Assembly: GCA_012727415.1 (NCBI GenBank) | Contig: JAAYHI010000129.1 | Location: forward strand, 1-5,625 | Source: Bacillota bacterium | GTDB taxonomy: Bacteria > Bacillota > Proteinivoracia > UBA4975 | DNA: 5,625 nucleotides | Reading direction: 5' to 3' | In this document: piece after piece, positions 1 to 4,960 of the stretch | How the letters are laid out: each line of letters starts with the position of its first letter | Numbering within the stretch: the first letter of the stretch is position 1 | Position numbers and translations under genes: made by a program | Notes under the pieces: model-generated | What the model was told of the DNA's origin: nothing | Database searches by the model: none | The model's input: the letters and a program-made list of their open reading frames with translations, nothing else

Positions 1-1
1 A

Positions 2-229
2 CCTTGCCGGGGGCTGGCCCTGTCTTCCCGGGATCAGGATTTGCTGGCCAGACTGACTCAGGTGTTGGGCGCAGGCACTGTTGGCGAACAGATACGACAG
101 CTGGAACTGCATATGGAGCATCTGCAGCAATTAGAGCAAGAAGCAGAAAGGGCGAGGACAGCCAATGAAAAAATCTGGCGATACCTGGGGGTATTTTCAG
201 GAATAGCCCTGGTCCTGATATTGCTCTGA
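2..229 (+). CDS. spoIIIAB: Stage III sporulation protein AB, C-terminal part (5' end outside window)
   Basis: The frame is open from the window edge (codons begin at base 2) and gives the last 75 residues of a protein usually about 170 residues long. SpoIIIAB is a mother-cell membrane protein of the SpoIIIA-SpoIIQ channel, and its cytoplasmic part is structurally related to GspF of type II secretion systems. Visible here are a helical segment beginning LSSRDQDLLARL, an amphipathic coiled-coil-like helix rich in E, Q and R (about residues 29-57 of the fragment), a KIWRYLGV element and a hydrophobic C-terminal membrane segment ending in VLILL. This helix-plus-terminal-anchor layout, with the WR-LGV junction, is typical of the family end. 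The stop is followed after 16 bases by spoIIIAC, and the gene order confirms the call. The TTG at 41 is internal and not a real start. Confidence 0.93.
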   Translation, partial: PCRGLALSSRDQDLLARLTQVLGAGTVGEQIRQLELHMEHLQQLEQEAERARTANEKIWRYLGVFSGIALVLILL

Positions 230-245
230 CGGGAGGGGATGGGCA

Positions 246-452
246 GTGGATTTGCTTAATGTGGATATGCTCTTCAAACTTGCCGGCATTGGCATTCTCA
301 TAATGGTTTTTACTCAGGTTCTCAACCAGGCGGAAAAAAAAGAGCAGGCACAATTGTTGACCCTGGCCGGAGTTGTAATAGTAATGATATTTATCGTCAA
401 GCTCATCGGCGATCTGATTAACACAGTGCGCTCCATATTCAACATTTACTGA
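246..452 (+). CDS. spoIIIAC: Stage III sporulation protein AC
   Basis: A 68-residue membrane protein, the same length as B. subtilis SpoIIIAC. It has two hydrophobic helices (about residues 9-26 and 38-60) joined by a short charged loop, NQAEKKEQAQ, which fits a helical hairpin. It is a mother-cell membrane component of the SpoIIIA channel; its exact role is unknown, but it belongs to the same family as SpoIIIAD. The GTG start is chosen because GGGAGGGG (231-238) lies 7 bases upstream; later in-frame starts would lose this site and shorten the first helix. It sits between spoIIIAB and spoIIIAD as in all spoIIIA operons, and its TGA stop lies inside the ribosome binding site of spoIIIAD. Its sequence aligns without gaps to the C-terminal half of SpoIIIAD. 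Confidence 0.95.
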   Translation: MDLLNVDMLFKLAGIGILIMVFTQVLNQAEKKEQAQLLTLAGVVIVMIFIVKLIGDLINTVRSIFNIY

Positions 453-463
453 GGTGAGTACCT

Positions 464-850
464 ATGAGCATCATGCAAATAGTAGCATTGGCAGTAGTGG
501 CTGTTGTGCTTATAGTTATTATCCGTCAGGAAAGGCCGGAACTGGCCATGCAGCTGTCAATGGTTGCCGGACTCATAATTATTGTCTTTGTGCTTTGGAA
601 GCTGGCGGGAGTAATCAAGGTATTAGAGCGCCTTGCCCTGCGGGCAGAGCTAAACATGGTATTTTTGAGCGCTTTGCTGAAGATCATCGGCATTGCCTAT
701 ATCGCCGAGTTTGGCACCCAGGTGTGCAGGGACGCCGGGGAGAACGCCCTGGCCTTTAAAGTTGAACTGGCGGGAAAAGTGATGATCCTCGTGCTTGCAG
801 TGCCAATCATTTCCACAATAGTGAATACTGTTGAGAGGTTGCTGCCTTGA
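464..850 (+). CDS. spoIIIAD: Stage III sporulation protein AD
   Basis: A 128-residue polytopic membrane protein, close to the roughly 130 residues usual for SpoIIIAD. About four hydrophobic segments are visible (residues 4-20, 32-50, 67-83 and 101-120), arranged as two hairpins. The C-terminal half, with GTQV, ELAG and IVNTV motifs, mirrors SpoIIIAC, and the N-terminal half is a more distant copy. It acts in the mother-cell membrane as part of the SpoIIIA-SpoIIQ channel. The ATG at 464 follows GAGGTGAG (451-458), which overlaps the spoIIIAC stop; a second ATG three codons downstream (473) has poorer spacing. The TGA stop overlaps the TTG start of spoIIIAE (TTGA), suggesting translational coupling. 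Confidence 0.95.
   Translation: MSIMQIVALAVVAVVLIVIIRQERPELAMQLSMVAGLIIIVFVLWKLAGVIKVLERLALRAELNMVFLSALLKIIGIAYIAEFGTQVCRDAGENALAFKVELAGKVMILVLAVPIISTIVNTVERLLP
834..838 (+). promoter_or_regulatory. Ribosome binding site for spoIIIAE
   Basis: AGAGG lies inside the last codons of spoIIIAD, 8 bases before the TTG at 847. It supports this unusual TTG start, which overlaps the spoIIIAD stop codon, and no ATG or GTG nearby gives a better start with an intact signal peptide. Confidence 0.6.
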
Positions 851-1968
851 GGGCCAGAATTGTCGGCGCCGTCCTGTTGATTGTTGCTTTAGTCCTGTTG
901 CCGGTTTTTGTCACTGCTCAGGAGGACGGGGTGGATACCAGAGGGTTGGAGCAGGCATGGCAGAAGTTGGAGGAGAAATATAGCCGTTATCTGCCCGACA
1001 TTAACTGGAAGAACCCGGGGTCAACTGTAGAAGTTCCCGCTCTGGTGGGAGGGCTCGCCCGCTATTTTTTTCACCAGGTCTGGGCAAATGCCAGCCTCCT
1101 GGGCCAGCTCATCATCCTGGCGGTGGTAAGTGCATTAATTGGCAACCTGCAAGCTTCTTTTTCCAGTCAGGGAGTGGCTCAGGTTGGCAGGGCAGTGGTC
1201 TTCATGGTACTGTTTTCAGTATCTATGTACTCATTCAGCTTGGCGGTGGGCCTGGCCCGGGACAGTGTGCGGGCTATGACAGATATGGTTTTGGCCTTGG
1301 TCCCGGTGTTATTGCCTCTGCTGGCTGCCTTGGGCAGCATTACGGCAGCGGCAATCTTCCAGCCTTTGTTGTTGACCACTGCTGCTGTTGTTGGCAATGT
1401 GGTGGACAATATCATCCTGCCCCTGCTGTTTGCCGCTTCTGCCTTGGCAGCAGTAAATCAAATGCTGGCAGGGGTAGATATCGACAAGCTGGCCGGATTG
1501 CTCAAAGATATCTCGGTGTGGTTACTGGGGTTTCTGGTGACGGTATTTGTGGGGGTGACAATTGTCAATGGTGGGGTGGCGGCTGTAGCTGATGGGGTGG
1601 CCCTGCGCACGGGAAAATTTACTGCCAAGGCCTTGATCCCGGTGGTGGGGGGAATGTTTTCTGATGCCTTTGAAACCGTTGCCGGGGCCGCCCTTATCCT
1701 CAAGAATTCTATTGGCCTCTTTGGGGTTATTGCCGTCTCGGTAATATGTCTTTTTCCGGTGATAAAGTTGTTTGCGATTACTCTCATCTACCGGGGGACT
1801 GCTGCGCTGCTTCAGCCTTTGGGAGAGGAAGCCGTCAGCGAGACCTTGGAAATAATGGCCAAATATATGTACGCCGTCATTGGGGCTGTGGTGGCAGTGG
1901 GGGGTATGTTTTTCATAATCATTACCATAATTATCGCTGCAGCAAACTTTATGCTCATGTTGGGGTGA
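847..1968 (+). CDS. spoIIIAE: Stage III sporulation protein AE
   Basis: The 373-residue product is a polytopic membrane protein, slightly shorter than the B. subtilis protein (about 400). The N-terminus is a good signal peptide: MRAR, a hydrophobic core, then a likely cleavage site VTA/QE near residue 24. A soluble, charged region follows (25-80), with a W-x-K-LEEKYSRYLP element, then about eight hydrophobic segments (roughly 83-101, 115-135, 145-165, 168-186, 188-206, 222-242, 283-308, 341-370). The family's most conserved stretch is present at 250-295: GVALRTGKF, then IPVVGGMFSDAFETV and LKNSIG. SpoIIIAE is the largest membrane component of the mother-cell SpoIIIA channel. The TTG start overlaps the spoIIIAD stop and is supported by AGAGG 8 bases upstream. 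Only 2 bases separate its stop from spoIIIAF. Confidence 0.96.
   Translation: MRARIVGAVLLIVALVLLPVFVTAQEDGVDTRGLEQAWQKLEEKYSRYLPDINWKNPGSTVEVPALVGGLARYFFHQVWANASLLGQLIILAVVSALIGNLQASFSSQGVAQVGRAVVFMVLFSVSMYSFSLAVGLARDSVRAMTDMVLALVPVLLPLLAALGSITAAAIFQPLLLTTAAVVGNVVDNIILPLLFAASALAAVNQMLAGVDIDKLAGLLKDISVWLLGFLVTVFVGVTIVNGGVAAVADGVALRTGKFTAKALIPVVGGMFSDAFETVAGAALILKNSIGLFGVIAVSVICLFPVIKLFAITLIYRGTAALLQPLGEEAVSETLEIMAKYMYAVIGAVVAVGGMFFIIITIIIAAANFMLMLG
1961..1967 (+). promoter_or_regulatory. Ribosome binding site for spoIIIAF, spanning the spoIIIAE stop
   Basis: TGGGGTG runs into the spoIIIAE stop (TGA at 1966-1968) and lies only 3 bases before the ATG at 1971 and 6 before an in-frame GTG at 1974. 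It is the only recognition site near the conserved MVDVILQ terminus, so spoIIIAF is probably translated by ribosomes finishing spoIIIAE. Confidence 0.5.
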
Positions 1969-1970
1969 AA

Positions 1971-2543
1971 ATGGTGGATGTCATCCTTCAGCTGGTGCGC
2001 AGGCTGGTGCTGGTGGCGATTTTTGCCGGGTTTAGTGAACTGTTGCTGCCCTCAGGGAAATTCCGGGGGATTATCAGGTTTGCAGTGGGTCTGGTTGTCA
2101 TCGCCTTGATGCTGCAACCCCTTGCCCTGTTGAAGGGCTTGTCTTTCGATGTGGAAGAACTACTGAAAGCTCAGGAGAATGGGGACGATCTGCAGAGCAG
2201 TGACTGGGTGCAGGCTCAGAGCCAGGATTTGGTGGAGGGGGAGCTGGCACGCCAGATTGCCGCTTGTCTGGCCGATGTTTATCCCGACAGTGAAGTAAGT
2301 GTCAAGCTGGACGTTGTCTTTGATCAACATGGTTTCCTCAAGGAATTTAAGGGGATGGAGGTGGATGTATACACCCCCTGCCCGGGGATTCAACCGATAA
2401 AGCCCGTTATTATTGGCGGAGAGAGCAAGGAACAAGAAACCCATTCTCCTCCCGGGCTGGCCCAGGAGCTGGCCAGGTACCTGGGAATCGAAGTTTCAAA
2501 AATTATGCTGCGGGTACATGACGGAGGTAGTGCCCATGAGTAA
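1971..2543 (+). CDS. spoIIIAF: Stage III sporulation protein AF
   Basis: The 190-residue product matches SpoIIIAF (about 200 residues). Two N-terminal membrane helices (about 4-22 and 34-54) enclose the family signature LLPSGKFRG followed by IIRFAVGL and LQPL. The rest is a soluble domain in the space between mother cell and forespore. It has a helix (about 85-103, ELARQIAACLADVY), strands SVKLDVVFD and GMEVDVY, and a final helix-strand unit (163-182), as in the ring-building domains of secretion-ring proteins such as YscJ/FliF. It is likely a ring or accessory component of the SpoIIIA channel. The open frame extends upstream into spoIIIAE, but the family N-terminus begins at MVDVILQ, so the start is ATG 1971 (GTG 1974 is the alternative). 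The last 8 bases overlap the start of spoIIIAG. Confidence 0.94.
   Translation: MVDVILQLVRRLVLVAIFAGFSELLLPSGKFRGIIRFAVGLVVIALMLQPLALLKGLSFDVEELLKAQENGDDLQSSDWVQAQSQDLVEGELARQIAACLADVYPDSEVSVKLDVVFDQHGFLKEFKGMEVDVYTPCPGIQPIKPVIIGGESKEQETHSPPGLAQELARYLGIEVSKIMLRVHDGGSAHE
2523..2528 (+). promoter_or_regulatory. Ribosome binding site for spoIIIAG
   Basis: GGAGGT lies within the end of spoIIIAF, 7 bases before the ATG at 2536. It fixes the spoIIIAG start: an in-frame GTG at 2530 would be too close to it, and the upstream extension of the open frame lies inside spoIIIAF. Confidence 0.8.
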
Positions 2544-3093
2544 AGTAAGAAAAATTGTTCAGGATTTTAAGAAAAATACGGGTAAAAGCAAGCTATTGCT
2601 TTGGGGGATGGGATTGCTGGGAGCGTTGCTCCTCATCCTCCCGGGAAGTTGTCAAAAAGACAGCCCGGGGGCGGTGGTAACCAACCTCCCCCAGGACAGG
2701 GATTATCAGCAACAATTGCAGCGGGAGTTGGAGGGAATTCTCTCGCGCATTGAGGGCGCCGGCCAGGTGACTGTAATGCTGACTTTGGAAGATGATGCGG
2801 AAACTGTCTATGCCAGCAACCAAGAGGCCAGCAGGCGTGATACCCGCGAGGAAGACAGCCAGGGGGGAGTGCGGCAGCAGCAGGAGCATGACTCCCGGGA
2901 GCAATTGGTCATTGTCCAGGCGGGTAATGAGCAGCAGCCGGTAGCAGTCAAAAAAATAAGGCCCCGGATTCGGGGCGTATTGGTGGTTGCCTCCGGGGCA
3001 GATAACCCCATTATCAAGGAACGCCTTACCCAGGCGGTCCAGGGAGTGCTGGATATGCCGGCATACAAGATTACCGTCCAAAAGGGACGCTAG
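2536..3093 (+). CDS. spoIIIAG: Stage III sporulation protein AG
   Basis: The 185-residue product is a SpoIIIAG homologue, shorter than the 229 residues of B. subtilis. Layout: a basic cytoplasmic N-terminus (1-19), one membrane helix (about 20-36, LLLWGMGLLGALLLILP), a short linker, then a ring-building domain split by an insertion. The first part is the helix QLQRELEGILSRIEGAG with the strand QVTVMLTLE (60-85). The insertion (about 86-145) is rich in Q, E, S and R. The domain resumes with IRGVLVVASGADNP (145-158), a helix and the final strand YKITV. Purified B. subtilis SpoIIIAG forms large rings, so this protein likely builds the channel ring between mother cell and forespore. A cysteine after the membrane helix (PGSC, residue 39) does not form a convincing lipobox. 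The TAG stop is part of the next gene's ribosome binding site. Confidence 0.95.
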   Translation: MSKVRKIVQDFKKNTGKSKLLLWGMGLLGALLLILPGSCQKDSPGAVVTNLPQDRDYQQQLQRELEGILSRIEGAGQVTVMLTLEDDAETVYASNQEASRRDTREEDSQGGVRQQQEHDSREQLVIVQAGNEQQPVAVKKIRPRIRGVLVVASGADNPIIKERLTQAVQGVLDMPAYKITVQKGR

Positions 3094-3097
3094 GAGG
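3091..3097 (+). promoter_or_regulatory. Ribosome binding site for spoIIIAH, containing the spoIIIAG stop
   Basis: TAGGAGG is a near-perfect Shine-Dalgarno sequence that begins with the TAG stop codon of spoIIIAG and lies 7 bases before the ATG at 3105. Confidence 0.85.
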
Positions 3098-3104
3098 AAA
3101 GATT

Positions 3105-3674
3105 ATGGTTAGGGTGCCGAAATTGGCCGCATACCTGGTGTTGTTTGTGTTGGTTGCTGCCGCCGTATACATGGTTTACACAGCAAATGGCATTGGCGGC
3201 CTGCTTCCCTCAAGCGGAGGCCAGCAACTGCCGGGAGACCCGGATGGGGGTGCAGAGGAACCTCAGCCTGAGGAAGAGACCAGCGGCAACGACCCGGCGG
3301 ACTGGGAGCCGGGCAATACAAACCAGTTTTTTGTGGAGTACAGGCTGGAAAGGGAGAGGGTGCGCAGCCGGGAAATCGACATGCTCCAGCAGATGATCAA
3401 TAACCCCAATGTGTCCGGTGAAAGCAAGCTCGAAGCTGAGAACAAACTTCTCAAATTGCAGGAGGTCATGGAACTGGAGCTGTTGGTGGAGAATGCTATC
3501 CGCGCTCAGAATTTTGACAATGCCATCCTCATTATGCAGGAAGATGGCGCCATGGTAATAGTCAATGCCGAGAAACTGAGTTCGGAGGAGATACTGCTCA
3601 TTGCCGACATTGCAGCGCAGTCGACGGGTCTGAGAAACTCTCAGATTAAAATCTCTAATCAGATTGGGAAATAG
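3105..3674 (+). CDS. spoIIIAH: Stage III sporulation protein AH
   Basis: The 189-residue product is SpoIIIAH, the mother-cell protein that binds forespore SpoIIQ across the intermembrane space; the family is usually about 190-220 residues. It has a short basic N-terminus, one membrane helix (about 8-27), an acidic linker rich in P, G, D and E (about 33-72), then the conserved domain. That domain opens with FFVEYRLERERVRSREIDML (75-94), continues with a long helical region (105-135), and ends with the ring-building fold: AQNFDNAILIMQEDGAMVIV, a helix (158-173), TGLRNSQIKIS. This part is related to YscJ/FliF rings. It is the last spoIIIA gene, and a vegetative-type promoter begins on the base after its stop. 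No terminator is visible behind it. Confidence 0.96.
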   Translation: MVRVPKLAAYLVLFVLVAAAVYMVYTANGIGGLLPSSGGQQLPGDPDGGAEEPQPEEETSGNDPADWEPGNTNQFFVEYRLERERVRSREIDMLQQMINNPNVSGESKLEAENKLLKLQEVMELELLVENAIRAQNFDNAILIMQEDGAMVIVNAEKLSSEEILLIADIAAQSTGLRNSQIKISNQIGK

Positions 3675-3703
3675 TTGGTTACAGCCTCTCTATCTGGTAT
3701 AAT
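3675..3703 (+). promoter_or_regulatory. SigA-type promoter with extended -10 for the asp23-amaP-nusB operon
   Basis: TTGGTT (3675-3680) as -35, a 17-base spacer, and TATAAT (3698-3703) as a perfect -10, preceded by TG at 3695-3696 (TGGTATAAT), the extended -10 form. The -35 matches TTGACA at only its first three positions, which the extended -10 can offset. A transcription start near 3710 would leave a short leader of about 35 bases before the asp23 start. The -35 starts directly after the spoIIIAH stop. Confidence 0.8.
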
Positions 3704-3730
3704 TAACGAGACGGCAGGAATAATTTGTGT

Positions 3731-3737
3731 GGGAGGT
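3731..3737 (+). promoter_or_regulatory. Ribosome binding site that fixes the asp23 start
   Basis: GGGAGGT lies 7 bases before the GTG at 3745. It rules out the upstream in-frame GTG at 3727, which precedes this site; the ATG at 3738 is out of frame. Confidence 0.8.
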
Positions 3738-3744
3738 ATGCCCT

Positions 3745-4152
3745 GTGGAGGACAGTCGCGGCATGGTTTTAAGCGAACAAAGCCATGGCACCATTAAAAT
3801 TGCCGATGAAGTAGTATCAATTATTGCCGGCTTGGCTACCATTGAAGTCCCTGGCGTCGCAGGGATGAGCGGTGGCTTCGTCGGGGGCATTGCCGAGATT
3901 TTAGGAAAGCGCAATCTGTCTAAAGGTGTAAAAGTTGCCGTTGGTGATAGGGAAACCGCCATTGATTTATATATTATCACTGAATACGGGGTCAACATCC
4001 CCGATGTTGCCAAGCAGGCCCAAAACAATGTCAAAACTGCCATTGAAAATATGACTGGCCTGGATGTGGTTCAGGTCAATGTCCATGTCCAGGGTATTAA
4101 GCTGCAACCGGCAGCTGAGGGCGAAACTGCTTCCGCCGCCAGTCGGCGTTAA
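3745..4152 (+). CDS. Asp23/Gls24 family envelope stress response protein
   Basis: The 135-residue product is a soluble Asp23/Gls24 (DUF322) family protein, related to YqhY and YloU of B. subtilis and Asp23 of Staphylococcus. The core runs from about residue 14 to 118: HGTIKIADEVVSIIAGLA, then VPGVAGMSGG, a glycine-rich stretch, GVKVAVGDRETAIDLYI, YGVNIPDVAKQAQNNV and VVQVNVHVQGI. These proteins collect at the cytoplasmic membrane through AmaP, which is encoded next. Relatives have been linked to envelope homeostasis and, for YqhY, to fatty acid synthesis; the function here is inferred from the family only. The tail (122-135) is low-complexity, rich in A, S and E. In B. subtilis accB and accC lie between spoIIIAH and this gene type; here they are absent. 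GTG start chosen from the ribosome binding site. Confidence 0.93.
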   Translation: MEDSRGMVLSEQSHGTIKIADEVVSIIAGLATIEVPGVAGMSGGFVGGIAEILGKRNLSKGVKVAVGDRETAIDLYIITEYGVNIPDVAKQAQNNVKTAIENMTGLDVVQVNVHVQGIKLQPAAEGETASAASRR

Positions 4153-4164
4153 TGATAAGGCATA

Positions 4165-4174
4165 AAAGGAGGTG
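4165..4174 (+). promoter_or_regulatory. Ribosome binding site for amaP with competing starts
   Basis: AAAGGAGGTG is a near-perfect Shine-Dalgarno sequence followed by GTGTGTGTTG. Its GGAGG core is 8 bases before TTG 4181 and 5 before GTG 4178, so either can serve; the GTG at 4172 lies inside the site and cannot. Confidence 0.75.
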
Positions 4175-4180
4175 TGTGTG

Positions 4181-4717
4181 TTGAGGAAATTTGTTACAGC
4201 TTTATGGGCCCTAATGGTTGCCGCAATTGCCGCCGTTATCATGCTGATTCCTTTTGTTCCTGCTGTTGGCACTATGATTGCAGATTTTACCGAGTTTATG
4301 GCTGATAATCTGCCCTTTGCTAGCATCGCTGCCTTGATTCTGGGCCTTTCCCTTTGGGTTTTCTTTGCCCAGTTTCGTTCCGCCAAGCCTCAGATGCCCA
4401 GCTCTGTTGTCCTTCAGGCCGAGGGAGGAGAAGTTCGCATTGCCCTGGCGGCAATTGACACATTGGTCAGACAGGCAGCTAACCAGATTAAGGGCGTCCG
4501 CGAGGTAAAGCCAAGCTTCTTCCGCTGCCAGGAAGGGCTGGGAGTACACCTCCGCACTACCGTCAGCACTGAGGAGAGCATACCTAATTTGACCTCCCTG
4601 TTGCAGCAGAAGGTCACTGAACATGTGCACAAAATTGCCGGAATCACCCTTCAGGAAATCAAAGTGCTCGTTGAGAATGTCGCTGTTGGCATTGGCAGTC
4701 GGATAGAACTTCGTTAA
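4181..4717 (+). CDS. amaP: Alkaline shock response membrane anchor protein AmaP
   Basis: The product (178 residues from TTG 4181, one more from GTG 4178) has two N-terminal membrane helices (about 5-30 and 46-63) separated by a short loop, TMIADFTEFMADNLPF. A cytoplasmic domain follows, itself related to Asp23: GGEVRIALAAIDTLVRQAA (82-100), KGVREVKP, GVHLRTTVST, IPNLTSLLQQKV and ITLQEIKVLVENV. This architecture is that of AmaP, the membrane anchor recruiting Asp23-type proteins in Staphylococcus and relatives. Its position directly after an asp23-type gene and before a DUF2273 gene is the usual arrangement, so it probably anchors the neighbouring protein. The gene is 28 bases downstream of asp23 and 14 upstream of the DUF2273 gene, within one transcription unit. 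TTG 4181 is preferred for spacing, with low certainty between the two starts. Confidence 0.93.
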   Translation: MRKFVTALWALMVAAIAAVIMLIPFVPAVGTMIADFTEFMADNLPFASIAALILGLSLWVFFAQFRSAKPQMPSSVVLQAEGGEVRIALAAIDTLVRQAANQIKGVREVKPSFFRCQEGLGVHLRTTVSTEESIPNLTSLLQQKVTEHVHKIAGITLQEIKVLVENVAVGIGSRIELR

Positions 4718-4731
4718 GAGGGGGTAATACC

Positions 4732-4938
4732 TTGGAACGCACTTTTCATGTTCCCCGGAAATGGATAGGCGCTTTAATTGGCCTCATTTGCGCCCTGCTC
4801 TTTATACTCCTGGGATTTTGGGAAACTTTGTTTGTCTTCTTGTGCGTTGGCTTGGGCTATTTGATTGGACAGCGCTTGGATATGGAGGGTGAACAGTCGG
4901 TTTCCGAGTTCTTTGGGCGTCTATTCCCCTCCCGTTAA
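4732..4938 (+). CDS. DUF2273 small membrane protein
   Basis: A 68-residue protein of the DUF2273 family, whose genes commonly accompany asp23 and amaP. Two adjacent membrane helices (about 12-28 and 30-47) contain regularly spaced glycines (IGALIGLI, CVGLGYLIGQ), which suits tight helix packing. A short, mostly polar tail ends in FFGRLFPSR. The N-terminus MERTFHVPRKW is basic, so the cytoplasm is likely on that side. No biochemical function is established; a part in the Asp23-AmaP membrane complex is inferred from gene order. TTG 4732 is chosen because GAGGGGG (4718-4724) lies 7 bases upstream and no alternative start keeps the first helix with a site. Confidence 0.88.
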   Translation: MERTFHVPRKWIGALIGLICALLFILLGFWETLFVFLCVGLGYLIGQRLDMEGEQSVSEFFGRLFPSR

Positions 4939-4947
4939 GGAAGGCGC

Positions 4948-4956
4948 AAAGGAGGT
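4948..4956 (+). promoter_or_regulatory. Ribosome binding site that fixes the nusB start
   Basis: AAAGGAGGT lies just before the ATG at 4961 (4 bases from its last base). The open frame extends upstream into the DUF2273 gene, but this strong site and the conserved NusB N-terminus place the start at 4961. Confidence 0.8.
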
Positions 4957-4960
4957 TGAC

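Noticed and set aside
432..465. Possible internal SigE promoter (CCATATT as -35) at the spoIIIAC/AD junction
   Set aside because: The region 14 bases downstream matches the SigE -10 (CATACA-T) at only about three positions.
454..759. 101-codon open frame on the + strand, out of frame within spoIIIAD
   Set aside because: Its translation is Cys/His/Arg-rich without a recognisable domain, and it lies wholly inside the well-supported spoIIIAD gene.
1746..1970. 75-codon upstream extension of the spoIIIAF frame
   Set aside because: It lies within spoIIIAE and encodes a Cys/His/Gly-rich stretch unlike SpoIIIAF; the conserved N-terminus starts at 1971.
2641..2652. Lipoprotein cleavage site in SpoIIIAG (PGSC after the membrane helix)
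   Set aside because: Proline at -3 does not fit a lipobox, and the 19-residue basic N-terminus fits a signal anchor, as expected for SpoIIIAG.
3058..3069. GCATACAAG near the end of spoIIIAG as a SigE -10 for spoIIIAH
   Set aside because: No ATATT-like -35 at the required distance; the only ATAT is about 5 bases upstream.
2593..3081. 162-codon open frame on the - strand opposite spoIIIAG
   Set aside because: No ribosome binding site or family pattern; it mirrors the codons of spoIIIAG, which is conserved and in operon order.
3650..3665. Small inverted repeat AATCT...AGATT at the end of spoIIIAH as a possible spoIIIA terminator
   Set aside because: Only 5 AT-rich base pairs, inside the coding region and not followed by a T-tract.
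4172..4180. GTGTGTGTG run before amaP as a phase-variable repeat
   Set aside because: Only four and a half GT units, partly the Shine-Dalgarno sequence and alternative start codons; too short for slippage.
3967..4630. Two 139-codon open frames on the - strand opposite asp23 and amaP
   Set aside because: Low-complexity translations with no start signals, fully antisense to clear genes of the + strand operon.
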